Below, piece by piece: positions 9,901 through 17,590 of a DNA stretch of 63,834 nucleotides (position 1 is the stretch's first letter; each line of letters begins with the position of its first letter). The position numbers and the translations under genes were made by a program. The notes below the pieces were generated by a model. The model was not told the DNA's origin and did not search any database. It saw only the letters and a list, made by a program, of their open reading frames with translations. This DNA is from Ruegeria sp. PrR005 (GTDB taxonomy: Bacteria > Pseudomonadota > Alphaproteobacteria > Rhodobacterales > Rhodobacteraceae), in NCBI RefSeq assembly GCF_010500245.1, contig NZ_JAAGOX010000016.1, forward strand, positions 1 through 63,834, given 5' to 3'.

Positions 9901-10360
9901 CGACACCATCGCCGGGGGTGCCGGGGCAGACGACCTGCGTGGTCAGGATGGCGACGATGTCATCACTGGATCGGCCTATTCGGACGTCATCTATGGCAAC
10001 GCGGGCAACGACTTCGTCAACGGTGGGTACGGCTCGGACCGTATCAACGGTGGAACAGGGGCGGACAGATTCTTCCATGTCGGTGTCGAGGGTCACGGGT
10101 CTGATTGGGTGCAGGATTATAGCTCCGCCGAGGGCGACGTTCTTCTATTCGGCAATGAAATGGCCACAAGGAACCAGTTCCAGGTAAACTTTGCTCACAC
10201 CGCAAATTCTGAGGGTGAACGCTCCGGCGATGACGCGGTTCAGGAAGCCTTCGTGATTTATCGACCCACTGGCCAAATCATGTGGGCATTGGTGGATGGT
10301 GAGGGGCAGGACAGCATCAACCTGAAGATCGGTGACGAGGTATTCGATTTGCTCGGATAG
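6920..10360 (+). CDS. Large RTX-type calcium-binding protein with tandem repeats
   Basis: About 1146 residues. The start at 6920 is chosen because an AGAGG lies just ahead and everything upstream is IS remnant. Residues ~30-200 carry repeats of the type 'LTDGSFVIVW...GQRFDASGNRLG', common in RTX proteins of marine alphaproteobacteria. An Ig-like segment ('LSYQWFRV') follows near 400-470. Long arrays of GGxGxDxxx nonapeptides fill ~477-1040, split by a short globular piece, and a C-terminal domain shared with the leftward RTX gene ends in 'VFDLLG'. The array includes a 54-residue block repeated nearly exactly. Expected to be secreted by a type I system encoded elsewhere, and to bind calcium. 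The next gene starts 60 bases downstream with no terminator, so co-transcription is likely. Confidence 0.88.
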   Translation: MIISPSVRAISEIMTAHTYGTGTSDPSPSLRDPSVAGLTDGSFVIVWVSEEQDGFGDGVFGQRFDASGNRLGAEFQVNTVTLFSQNQPAVTPTADGGFFVVWTSYDGIYGQKFDADGERVGGEQQISLDSVRQSEADIVSFEDGSIFVAWTADEDIHGRSFSSAGEALSTEFQLNDDSEYSQFGVSLAALDAISFAASWGSNGQLLTRSFETLAGSPNPQAVVVGVANVGSTDTVKIDSNSYFSIGSANFNNGSVSQGQTKFGRVERSGEILGEALGTWNGVSASGLLTSDGELELILDEYHHYYNPSTPIISEPYYGLREVRVSDYAREIAVQDTRFSTQSRIKSDSEMLGDGTFVVAWAAAAGGTQVNFQRFVLNQFPEGELNISGTALTSFMLTAELVDLSDADGIGPLSYQWFRVNGPNSSEAIPEATSSEYLLKSEDVGKRLFVQLSYIDGAGTEELFRSEMTGSVGIFQEGTSGDDRITGGTTNDQLFGLVGSDTLIGMGGNDTLDGGVGDDVLRGTGQLLGGDGNDQLRIESYSDAPWPYFVSFAQGGAGNDTIVGSGSLDGGEGDDNIYAYGGNDTLFGGEGLDQLFGEGGDDILRPGIGQDSLSTGLGADLIAGSGDDLLDDLLLDFTPSDAVIVENATLYGDPLWTFDGTRTKLSSDFSGDGNREFSIYFTGDLSGVEIDVFQSGADVWVGARVLEGTIGDDTITGNLLDNVIRGFAGNDWLHGVGGADAIDGGASNDYLSGGEGDDRLAGGPGEDSLYGDDGNDSLNGGFDNDRIEGGEGDDNIEGGDGDDYLSGGEGDDSLAGGPGEDSLYGDDGNDSLNGGFDNDRIEGGEGDDIIEGGDGNDYLSGGEGDDSLAGGPGEDSLYGDDGNDSLLGGAGGDRLNGGAGNDLVDGGADDDRIEGGEGGDNLVGGEGSDAIWGDAGNDFVNGGEGADHLIGGDGDDTIIGGLSDTDLRDVIYAGEGNDSVNGGYGNDLIFGMEGNDTIAGGAGADDLRGQDGDDVITGSAYSDVIYGNAGNDFVNGGYGSDRINGGTGADRFFHVGVEGHGSDWVQDYSSAEGDVLLFGNEMATRNQFQVNFAHTANSEGERSGDDAVQEAFVIYRPTGQIMWALVDGEGQDSINLKIGDEVFDLLG
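9161..9568 (+). repeat. 162-bp tandem coding repeat, two full copies and a partial third
   Basis: Copies begin at 9161, 9323 and 9485. Each full copy encodes six nonapeptides starting 'DYLSGGEGD' and including 'GGPGEDSLYGDDGND'. The copies are almost identical at DNA level, so they arose by recent unequal recombination. The third copy diverges after about 84 bases. Confidence 0.9.
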
Positions 10361-10419
10361 CAGAGGGGCGTTTATCGATTGCACCGTTATCGACAGCTTA
10401 ACAGGAAAAACGAACTGCG

Positions 10420-12177
10420 ATGAATAATTCCCATTTGTGGCAAACCGAAATCCTCCCCTCAGAAGAGGAAATAGTTCGCCATGCCTTTGATCCCGAGTTC
10501 TATCTGAGATCCTATCCCGATGTCCGGGATGCCGGTGTCGAACCACTGGCCCACTATTGCAGAAACGGTTGGAGAGAAGGTCGAGACCCGAACCCTAGTT
10601 TCAGTACGGTGGAATATCTTCGGAGCCACGCGTATCTTCGGGACTGCGGCATAAATCCTCTTGTACATTTCGTTCTGCGTGGTGCGATTGCGCAGGCCGG
10701 TGTTTGCTGGGACATGAAGCCTGATACAGCGAGGCTCGATTTACAGGAGCCGGTCCAGACGGTCCGGGATATCGTCGCGCCGTATTTCGACAGGGATTTC
10801 TACGTTCACCTTTATCGCGATGTCGCGGAGATCGGAACCGATCCTCTTGACCACTACGTCACCGAAGGTTGGCGAGAGGGCCGTGATCCATCGCCCTTCT
10901 TCTCGACGACCTACTATCTTGCGCAAAACCCCGATGTTCAGGCTTCCGGCGTGAACCCATATTGGCACTTCATCGTCGCCGGACAGGCCGAAGGGAGAAC
11001 GGGTTGCCCGACCAAGAACTCGCCCCTATCGCGCAAAGCTGCAGAATTTATTGTCGATGGAGTATGGCCCGACCGAAGATCGGACGAGTTTTCAGCGAAT
11101 TCCGTAACTAGTGCTATGACCGTGCATGGCTGTCCTGAGAGGGCCGACAATGTGCTTGAGGCTCCGATACCGAGTTACTTCACGCTCGATGTATCGTCAC
11201 ACTGCAATCTGAAGTGTCCCTACTGCGCCACAGGGTGTGGCCAGGTTCCAATGGACGAGCGCGGGTACATAACAGACCAAGACTTCGAGATCATTTTTGA
11301 CAAGATCAAGCCCTATGCGCGCATCGTCGACCTCTTCAACTGGGGTGAACCCTTCATGCACAAGGGCATCTTGGGCATCGTCGAAAAATTCTCGCTTGCC
11401 GGCATCAGGACACAAATCAGTAGCAATTTGTCGGTGCGTCTCTTCTCGCAGCCGGAACTTGAGCGGATCGTACTGTCCGGATTGCACTCGTTGCTGGCCT
11501 CAATCGATGGGGTCACTCAGCAGGCGTATGAGGCCTATCGAAAGAACGGCAGCGTGTCCCTTGCACTGCGAAACCTGGAAAACATCAGAAAGACCAGATC
11601 GCGCCTCAACAGCAAAACCCCCAAACTGACCTGGGCCTACTACCTGAATCGGCACAACGAGACCGAGATCGAGGCCGCCAAACGAATGGCGGCGGAAATG
11701 GGCGTGGACATATGGTTCAAGGAGTTGTCCTGCCCCGAAGATTTTCAAACAACCCTGCTAAAGCGCAAGCCCGACATAGTGGCCTCACCACCCAATGCCG
11801 ATCAGCTATGGCTCCCAAGGGCCAATCCGGGTCTGGGCAGCCTGGTTCTGGACAAGAGGCTTCCCAGTGTCTGCAACGTGTGCAGAATGCCTTTTGAAGT
11901 GATGACCATCAACTTCAACGGTGACGTTTATCCCTGCACTACGGTTACCGGAGAAAAGTTCCGGGTTGGGAACCTTCTGGAGGAGTCAGTTCCGGCTATC
12001 TGGGCAAAAATGCGGATAAACAGGAAGCAATTGCTGCACACGGACGTCGCCGAAGAACAGTCCCACTGCTGGCAATGTGTTCATTTCCCCAAACCAAGAA
12101 ACAACCGGGTGCTGACCGAAGCGCTTGAGATGTCTGCGGTCGAAAGCATTGCGAGCATGACCTCTCAGGCTGACTGA
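10420..12177 (+). CDS. Radical SAM/SPASM protein with four N-terminal YPDV-type repeats
   Basis: 585 residues. The N-terminal ~195 residues contain four ~35-residue repeats of the type 'FDPEFYLRSYPDV...GxxPLxHYxxxGWREGRDP', a module also found on glycan-related enzymes of Rhodobacteraceae. The radical SAM core follows, with CNLKCPYC (Cys 262, 266, 269) for the [4Fe-4S]-SAM cluster and 'WGEPFMH' downstream. The C-terminus has a SPASM-like set of cysteines (485, 488, 506, 550, 553) for auxiliary clusters. SPASM enzymes commonly modify peptides or proteins, while some act on small molecules. Only 60 bases separate it from the RTX gene upstream, so that protein or its glycan is a candidate substrate. 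This is inference. The exact reaction is unknown. Confidence 0.88.
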   Translation: MNNSHLWQTEILPSEEEIVRHAFDPEFYLRSYPDVRDAGVEPLAHYCRNGWREGRDPNPSFSTVEYLRSHAYLRDCGINPLVHFVLRGAIAQAGVCWDMKPDTARLDLQEPVQTVRDIVAPYFDRDFYVHLYRDVAEIGTDPLDHYVTEGWREGRDPSPFFSTTYYLAQNPDVQASGVNPYWHFIVAGQAEGRTGCPTKNSPLSRKAAEFIVDGVWPDRRSDEFSANSVTSAMTVHGCPERADNVLEAPIPSYFTLDVSSHCNLKCPYCATGCGQVPMDERGYITDQDFEIIFDKIKPYARIVDLFNWGEPFMHKGILGIVEKFSLAGIRTQISSNLSVRLFSQPELERIVLSGLHSLLASIDGVTQQAYEAYRKNGSVSLALRNLENIRKTRSRLNSKTPKLTWAYYLNRHNETEIEAAKRMAAEMGVDIWFKELSCPEDFQTTLLKRKPDIVASPPNADQLWLPRANPGLGSLVLDKRLPSVCNVCRMPFEVMTINFNGDVYPCTTVTGEKFRVGNLLEESVPAIWAKMRINRKQLLHTDVAEEQSHCWQCVHFPKPRNNRVLTEALEMSAVESIASMTSQAD

Positions 12178-12284
12178 AAAACGAACTCGGAGACCCCCAG
12201 CGGCCCGCTCGTGATCAGCTTTCGGCGGTAATGGGCAATGTCGCGCCGCTCCATCATGTCATCCAGCGCGCGCCCGATCGGGCT
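12165..12284 (-). pseudogene. Short coding remnant
   Basis: The minus strand reads through about 39 sensible codons ('LDDMMERRDIAHYRRKLI' then 'GPLGVSEFVF') to a stop that overlaps the end of the radical SAM gene. There is no start and the upstream part is missing. Probably the last piece of a gene lost by rearrangement. Family not recognised. Confidence 0.35.
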
Positions 12285-12378
12285 GGGTTAACACATCTGC
12301 ATTTTGCTATTTTGACTGGTTCTCTGCAAAGGCTCTAAGATGATGAGGTTTCGAGCATTGATCAAAGGGGCAATGAGC

Positions 12379-12636
12379 ATGAGGTCTATTACGCTTGTCG
12401 TATTGGGTGTGTGCCTAATCGCAGCTTGCACACCTGTTAACCAAAACACTCCTGGCGAAGTGTTCTTTAGGGGCGACGAGGTGATAGTTGTAGGGCCAGC
12501 CAAGCATGGGAGAGAGGCTTACCCGACAAAGAAGATGATTGAGCAGGCAACAGAAGCCTGTTCCACGGCTCGCTTCGTTAATGCCCGACCATCGATGAGA
12601 GAGCCGAGCAAATTCGATTTCTTGTTCAATTGTTAA
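12379..12636 (+). CDS. Small lipoprotein of unknown function
   Basis: About 85 residues. It has a positively charged start, a hydrophobic stretch and a lipobox 'LIAAC', so it should be processed by signal peptidase II and lipid-anchored. The mature part is about 67 residues with 'GEVFFRGDEVIVVG' and two further cysteines, one at the very C-terminus. Upstream ATGs at 12340 and 12373 are possible; 12379 fits best with AAAGGGG about ten bases ahead. No homologue recognised. Confidence 0.6.
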   Translation: MRSITLVVLGVCLIAACTPVNQNTPGEVFFRGDEVIVVGPAKHGREAYPTKKMIEQATEACSTARFVNARPSMREPSKFDFLFNC

Positions 12637-13056
12637 GGCGGGAACTTGATAGGTTGGCATTAGGCTCGGACCCAACCGAGTTCGCGAAGGAGAACAGCAT
12701 GGTCGAATGCAATTTCTCGACTTAAGAACATCAATCATCCGGTTCAGAACCGACCGTTTGGAGGGTGACCCTGCCACCGCGAAGCCAGTCATCTAAGTCG
12801 AGTTCAACAAGATTTCAGTTGGATAGTGTTCCGAGTCCGGAGGGTTTCCGAGTTTCTGTCTGACCTGATCCGCCGAGCCTCAAGACTATTCATTCGCTCG
12901 AATTTAGACTCGCCTACGAGAACGACACGGTTGTTGCTCTTCGTAAAGTGGCAGAACATCGGTCAAGAAGTCTGCTTTTGGGGTGAGTTTAGAGTCGCTT
13001 ACGAAAAAAGGGGCTGCGCGAACGGCTGCCCTCCGCAATCTGGCGCTGCTCCCGGA
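12637..13056. other. Gene-poor stretch with decayed DNA
   Basis: No intact gene. Two copies of a short phrase close to GARTTTAGASTCGCYTACGA occur at about 12900 and 12985, with a third at 13498. They look like duplicated fragments of one former coding sequence (reading 'EFRLAYE'). Confidence 0.35.
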
Positions 13057-13316
13057 TTGTGGATGGTTCTGCGCCAGACAGCGCACGACCCAGGCGTTTC
13101 CGAGCAACTTGCCGACATAGCCTTTGATAACGGTCAGGTGCAGATGATCCTGCCCGTAGGTGTCTTGGATCGAGGCGATCCCCCCACCTGCAGACGGGCG
13201 ATTTCCTGCTCCATGCGCGCCACCGCCTCGGGCGTGATGCCCTTGACCTTCTTCGGCTTGGAGGACTCGACCAGCTGCGCCTGCGGCGTTTCCGCGAGGT
13301 TCGCCTTCACATAGGC
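13057..13316 (-). pseudogene. RepB/ParB plasmid-partition C-terminal fragment, frameshifted
   Basis: The minus strand encodes 'VKANLAETPQAQLVESS', 'GITPEAVARMEQEIARLQ' and, after a frame change, 'IASIQDTYGQDHLHLTVIKG' and 'YVGKLLGNAWVVRCLAQNHP'. This is the pattern I know from the C-terminal region of RepB/ParB-type plasmid partition proteins of Rhodobacteraceae. The frame breaks in a run of six C (13180-13185). There is no N-terminal DNA-binding part, and homology stops near 13057. It is a dead remnant, consistent with plasmid-derived DNA in the accessory region. Confidence 0.7.
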
Positions 13317-13561
13317 TAAGGGATATACGCTGCTCAGCGCGGAGGGAAGCTATAGACCAGCCCGACTCGACACCACGTGTTGGTCGATACTACCGCCGCC
13401 TCGGGAGGGGGAGCCCTATTAATCACACCCACTGGCAACCGCTTCATCGATAGGCGACTGGCGTCCCTGCTTGAACAGCTGGGTAAGCCCACGCCCGGAA
13501 TTTAGTCGCCTACGAGGAAAGGGCTTAGTTACACTGATATTCAACATGAAAGCAGACGACT
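13317..13561. other. Intergenic, no gene seen
   Basis: Nothing that I can support as coding. The third copy of the 'TTTAG-TCGCCTACGA' phrase lies at 13498-13515, close upstream of the small gene at 13562. Confidence 0.4.
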
Positions 13562-13789
13562 ATGAGCGACCCGCAGAAACTACCCAACCGCGACTGGCTG
13601 ACCAACCCGCAGACGGGCAGGGCGCACGAGGCGGCGAGGCTGCACAAGACGTTCCGCAAGATGTTGGAAGACCCGGAGACGACGCCGGAGCAGAAGGACA
13701 AGGCGCGCCGCAGTATCCGACTGATCGACGGGCTGATGAACGCCAAGCGTCGGATCAACAAAGCGGCCCTTCCGCCGACCCGCTCATAG
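13562..13789 (+). CDS. Small hypothetical protein
   Basis: 75 residues, strongly charged and mostly helical in appearance ('RDWLTNPQTGRAHEAARLH', 'EDPETTPEQKDKARRSIRL'). No signal peptide or membrane segment. Codon use is typical of the high-GC host. It may form a unit with the next small gene 37 bases downstream. Function not recognised. Confidence 0.55.
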   Translation: MSDPQKLPNRDWLTNPQTGRAHEAARLHKTFRKMLEDPETTPEQKDKARRSIRLIDGLMNAKRRINKAALPPTRS

Positions 13790-13826
13790 CGCATCCAGGT
13801 TGCAACGTTGAGTGGAGGAGATACCA

Positions 13827-14054
13827 ATGTCAGATACGACCTCGCATCTCGAACCTTCCGAACTGGTTAAGGCCAGCCCATTCCTGATGAGCTTTTTGAA
13901 AGCTAGGCTATACCCGCTCGCAGAGCTGGAGAGGCGAGCCTTGGGCGCGCAACGCTTAAAAGAAGCATACTCCTGCGTTCCCTTCTACGCGCAACGGGCG
14001 GCGAAAGACCCCGATTACTGGAACGAGTTCTACGCCAGTCGGCCCAACTGGTAG
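13827..14054 (+). CDS. Small hypothetical protein
   Basis: 75 residues, starting at the ATG that follows GGAGGAGATACCA; an in-frame upstream start at 13812 would itself overlap that ribosome site. The sequence has 'LVKASPFLMSFLKARLYPL' and ends in 'DYWNEFYASRPNW'. Soluble and unrecognised. The good ribosome-binding site makes a real gene likely. Confidence 0.55.
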   Translation: MSDTTSHLEPSELVKASPFLMSFLKARLYPLAELERRALGAQRLKEAYSCVPFYAQRAAKDPDYWNEFYASRPNW

Positions 14055-14150
14055 AAGGCGAAAAATAAGACCTTGTCCCCCATACGTCCCCCAAAACCAA
14101 TGGGCAGACAGAGTTTCCGTTGTCTGCGTCCTGTAAGCTCTTGAAAATAG

Positions 14151-14226
14151 TGGTGCCCCCACACGGACTCGAACCGCGGACCTACTGATTACAAATCAGT
14201 TGCTCTACCAGCTGAGCTATAGGGGC
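14151..14226 (-). tRNA. tRNA-Thr (anticodon TGT)
   Basis: The minus strand folds into a full cloverleaf: acceptor GCCCCTA paired with TGGGGGC, D-arm with AGCTCAGCTGGTAGAGC, anticodon arm ACTGA-TTTGTAA-TCAGT (anticodon TGT, reads ACA) and T-arm with GGTTCGAGTCC. CCA is encoded. It lies at the right border of the accessory region and could be an integration site. Confidence 0.95.
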
Positions 14227-14663
14227 AAACCGTTGGAAGCATTGCTGCTTTCCAGGTTTATGCGAAAGCGGTCTTGTCTGGACGATAGTCGACGCAACAA
14301 TCCCGCTTCACGTGAGCCGCCGTTTAAACGATCGCTTTACAAAGCGCAATCCTCCAAAACCCGGTTTTTCGAAGAACGCTCTGACCTTCAATAAACAGCC
14401 GTTGCATGAAAACCTTGGGGTAATGACGAGGGCCTGAGCCACCTGCCCCTATGCCGCATAATCGCGCCAGGGCAATGTGCTGGGATACTTGCCGGATAAA
14501 AGGCCAGGACAAAAACCGTCCCGGAATCAGGCACAGCGGCGCCATGACCGCGTCGCACGCATCGCCACACTTAGGAACGGAAGTGATTCTTCGGTTTGAC
14601 TGGCGTCAAGCAAGCGGATACTCAGGACGTATCTGATTGTTTTCAAAAGGAAGCCCGGCACCC
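14227..14663. other. Intergenic, no gene seen
   Basis: About 430 bases without a supported gene. Reading frames on the minus strand exist but lack start signals and normal codon use. It probably holds the promoter of the tRNA gene on one side and of the downstream gene at 14664 on the other. Confidence 0.5.
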
Positions 14664-15545
14664 ATGCAAGTGGTTTTCCACACCGGCGCCCATGGCACGG
14701 ACGACGAACGGCTGATCAAATGCCTGCTCGTGAACAAAGAACCGTTCTCGAACAAAGGGATCGCGGTTCCCGGCCCGGCGCAGTATCGCGGCCTGCTCAA
14801 GAAGGTTCTTTCGGCGCTGGACGAAGCTGAAACCGATCCGGACCCGGATGCGCGCGAGGTTCTGCTCGACACGATACTCGACGGTGAGGTCGCCGACAGG
14901 GTGGTCATGTCCGACAGCAACCTGTACGGCACCCGCTGGTCGGCCATCGGCAAGGGGATGTTCTATCCGCGAGCGCCGCAAAGGCTTGCCTATCTGCAAA
15001 GCATCTTTGGCTATGATCAGGTCGAAGTGTTCATGGCCATCCGCAATCCGGCGAGCTTCATTCCCAATGTGCTGACGGCCCTACCCGAGAAAGGCATTGC
15101 AGAGGCGATGGAGGGGCTCAACCTGGAACAGCTCCACTGGACCCATATGGTGGAGGCCATTCGCGATGCAGCTCCGCAGATCCAGCTGACAATCTGGTGC
15201 AACGAGGACACGCCCCTGATCTGGTCTCAGATCATTCGTGACCTGGCCGGATTGGAGCACGGCACCAAGATCGTGGGAGGCTTCTCGCTCTTGTCCGAGA
15301 TCATGTCCAAGGAAGGCATGCTGCGCTTCCGCGCTTACCTGGCCGAGCACCCCGAATTGACCGAGATGCAGAAACGTCGGGTAATTGCAGCCTTCCTCGA
15401 CAAATACGCGCTGGAAGACGCGGTCGAGGAAGAGCTTGATCTGCCCGGGTGGACGCACGAACTGGTGGACAGGCTGACAGAGCTGTACGACGAGGATGTC
15501 TTTGCGCTGCAACGTATCCCGGGTGTACAGTTCATCGCGCCCTGA
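14664..15545 (+). CDS. Conserved hypothetical protein, sulfotransferase-like N-terminus
   Basis: 293 residues, starting at an ATG with AAGGAAG upstream. The opening 'VVFHTGAHGTDDERL' resembles the P-loop-like PAPS-binding start 'HIGAHKTGTT' of the sulfotransferase-like family, although the Thr/Ser positions are changed to DDE. Later segments include 'VVMSDSNLYGT' and 'VFMAIRNPASFIPNV', which match the second and third blocks of that family. Likely a divergent sulfotransferase fold, activity uncertain. Stands alone. Confidence 0.6.
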   Translation: MQVVFHTGAHGTDDERLIKCLLVNKEPFSNKGIAVPGPAQYRGLLKKVLSALDEAETDPDPDAREVLLDTILDGEVADRVVMSDSNLYGTRWSAIGKGMFYPRAPQRLAYLQSIFGYDQVEVFMAIRNPASFIPNVLTALPEKGIAEAMEGLNLEQLHWTHMVEAIRDAAPQIQLTIWCNEDTPLIWSQIIRDLAGLEHGTKIVGGFSLLSEIMSKEGMLRFRAYLAEHPELTEMQKRRVIAAFLDKYALEDAVEEELDLPGWTHELVDRLTELYDEDVFALQRIPGVQFIAP

Positions 15546-15574
15546 GTTTGGCCGCGGGGCCGCCGCGCCCGCGC

Positions 15575-15832
15575 TTACATTCCAAGCGCGGCTTTGTACA
15601 TCTCCAGCACCGCCTCTTCTTCGGCGATATCGTCCTTGTCGCGCTTGCGCAGAGCGACGATCTTGCGCATCACCTTGGTGTCATAGCCGCGTGCCTTGGC
15701 TTCGGCCATCACTTCCTTTTGCTGCTCGGCGATGTCTTTTTTCTCGGCTTCCAGCCGCTCGATCCGCTCGATGAACTGGCGCAACTCGCCTGCGGCAATG
15801 TTATAGGTGGCATCTGCCTGAGGCTGATCCAT
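15575..15832 (-). CDS. DUF2312 family protein
   Basis: 85 residues with coiled-coil character: 'LRQFIERIERLEAEKKDIAEQQKEV' and 'ARGYDTKVMRKIVALRKRD'. This is the DUF2312 (GapR-like) family of small alphaproteobacterial proteins, some of which bind overtwisted DNA as nucleoid-associated proteins. Start 15832 is chosen over 15958 because GGAG lies about eight bases upstream and the family begins here. Confidence 0.85.
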   Translation of the reverse strand: MDQPQADATYNIAAGELRQFIERIERLEAEKKDIAEQQKEVMAEAKARGYDTKVMRKIVALRKRDKDDIAEEEAVLEMYKAALGM

Positions 15833-15970
15833 GGTGCATTCTCCGTTGGTCCGACACGCGCCTGCGGCATAGCCTGAGCCCGGTTCGCCTGCAAGGCGCA
15901 TTTCCGCAACCTTGCACCCAATGGACCGATCGGCTAACGCGGGGCCTGAATGCTGCAAGTTGGAGCAAGA

Positions 15971-16192
15971 ATGCTGTTCGACATCATCATCTGGGCTGGC
16001 GCAAGCCTGTCGCTGGCCGGGCTGGCTGGGCTGGTCTGGTGCATTCTGCGCGTGAACAAGGCCCGAAAGGCCGGGCTGAGCGACGATGACCTGCGCGCCG
16101 CAGTACAGGCTGTTCTACCCTGGAACCTAGGTGCGCTGTTCCTGTCGGTCCTTGGACTGATGATGGTAATCCTGGGAATATCGCTCGGCTGA
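15971..16192 (+). CDS. Small membrane protein
   Basis: 73 residues with two predicted transmembrane helices ('IIIWAGASLSLAGLAGLVW' and 'LFLSVLGLMMVILGISL') joined by a charged loop. GGAG is about nine bases ahead of the ATG. Typical of a family of small inner-membrane proteins conserved in Rhodobacteraceae. No function known. Confidence 0.7.
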   Translation: MLFDIIIWAGASLSLAGLAGLVWCILRVNKARKAGLSDDDLRAAVQAVLPWNLGALFLSVLGLMMVILGISLG

Positions 16193-16203
16193 AAACAGCC
16201 TGA

Positions 16204-16419
16204 TCAGACCGGCATGTTGTCGAAGCGCGCTTCGACCGCATCCTCGCACAGCGCGGCATCAAGCTGACGCAGCCGCGATGGGAGCTTTACGCCGCGCTCG
16301 CGCATCTGATCCATGATGCGGCTGAATTGCGGCTGAACTTCAAGCCTTGTTGCAAGGCCCGCCCCCGCAACCCGACGCTCCAACATCTCGGCCACGCGAA
16401 ACAGCTCTTGATCGGTCAT
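16204..16419 (-). CDS. Small conserved hypothetical protein
   Basis: 71 residues from an ATG preceded by GGAGGAAAATC. Soluble and helical ('FRVAEMLERRVAGAG', 'FSRIMDQMRERGVKLP'). No motif recognised. Convergent with the small membrane protein and divergent from the sulfur operon that follows. Confidence 0.65.
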   Translation of the reverse strand: MTDQELFRVAEMLERRVAGAGLATRLEVQPQFSRIMDQMRERGVKLPSRLRQLDAALCEDAVEARFDNMPV

Positions 16420-16683
16420 GATTTTCCTCCCTTTTCCCTGTATCTTGCCGCCTGTGTGTAACAGGGCCAAGAACTCTCCGATGTTTTCGGTCTGTCTGAG
16501 GACAGTTCCAACAAATGTGCTCATTGCCGAAGCACACTGGAGCGACTTGCCAAAGTATCGCGCAAACGGCTGCCTGCCGACTTGACCCACGTCAAACGCG
16601 TACCGATTTGCGAAAGAGACTGAAACTGTTGCATCACATTCAGCTTTGACTATATGTCATGCAGGAAGATACTGGAGAAGACG

Positions 16684-17547
16684 ATGACCCCCTTTGTAAA
16701 AGCCTTCTTTGATGAGGCGACCTTTACCGTGTCCTACCTGGTGCGCGAGCCGCAGGGGAAAAGCTGCGCCATCATCGACAGCGTGCTGGATTTCGATCAT
16801 GCCTCGGGGCGGACGAACACCAACTCGGCGGATGCGATAATCGAATATGTCAAAGCCGAAGACCTGCGGGTGGAATGGATTCTGGAAAGCCACGTTCACG
16901 CCGACCATTTGTCTGCCGCCCCCTATCTGCAAGAAGCTTTGGGTGGGAAAATCGGCATCGGCAAGAACATCACCATCGTTCAGGACACGTTCGGAAAAGT
17001 GTTCAACGAGGGCACCGAATTCCAGCGCGACGGCAGCCAGTTCGATTCCCTGTTCCAGGACGGCGACAGTTTCCATGTCGGCCAGATGCGCGGCGATGTA
17101 CTGCATACACCCGGCCATACTCCAGCCTGCCTGACCTATGTCATCGGGGATGCTGCGTTTGTCGGCGATACGCTGTTCATGCCCGATTTCGGGACGGCGC
17201 GCTGCGATTTCCCCGGCGGCTCTTCTGCCACCTTGTACCAGTCGATCCAGAAGATCCTGGCCCTGCCGGACGAAACCCGCATCTTTGTGGGCCACGACTA
17301 CAAGGCCCCCGGGCGTGACGAATATGCCTGGGAAACCACCGTGGGCGAGCAGAAGGCGCTGAACATCCATATTGGCCAAGGCCGCAGCATCGAGGAGTTT
17401 GTGCAGATGCGCGACACCCGCGATGCGACCCTGGCGATGCCTCGACTGATCCTGCCCTCGTTGCAGGTGAACATGCGCGCCGGGCACATGCCGCCGGCGG
17501 ACGAACAGGGCAACGTTTATCTGAAACTTCCGGTCAACAAGCTCTGA
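16684..17547 (+). CDS. Persulfide dioxygenase-like metallo-beta-lactamase fold hydrolase
   Basis: 287 residues, metallo-beta-lactamase fold. Metal ligands are visible in HVHADH, 'HTPGHTPACL', 'GDTLF' and 'VGHDY'. The arrangement matches ETHE1/Blh-type persulfide dioxygenases, which use one Fe(II) to oxidise glutathione persulfide to sulfite. It heads an operon with two YeeE/YedE half-transporters and a DUF442 sulfur-transferase domain, which strongly supports a role in sulfide detoxification. In Xylella and Agrobacterium such operons are run by BigR; no bigR gene is seen here. Confidence 0.88.
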   Translation: MTPFVKAFFDEATFTVSYLVREPQGKSCAIIDSVLDFDHASGRTNTNSADAIIEYVKAEDLRVEWILESHVHADHLSAAPYLQEALGGKIGIGKNITIVQDTFGKVFNEGTEFQRDGSQFDSLFQDGDSFHVGQMRGDVLHTPGHTPACLTYVIGDAAFVGDTLFMPDFGTARCDFPGGSSATLYQSIQKILALPDETRIFVGHDYKAPGRDEYAWETTVGEQKALNIHIGQGRSIEEFVQMRDTRDATLAMPRLILPSLQVNMRAGHMPPADEQGNVYLKLPVNKL

Positions 17548-17590
17548 CCGGTACTGAAACAAGCAAGCGCGAACAAAAGATACAGGGCAC

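Noticed and set aside
16621-16683. BigR-type operator before the persulfide dioxygenase
   Set aside because: Only one half-site (ATTC at 16638) with two mismatches in the other half.
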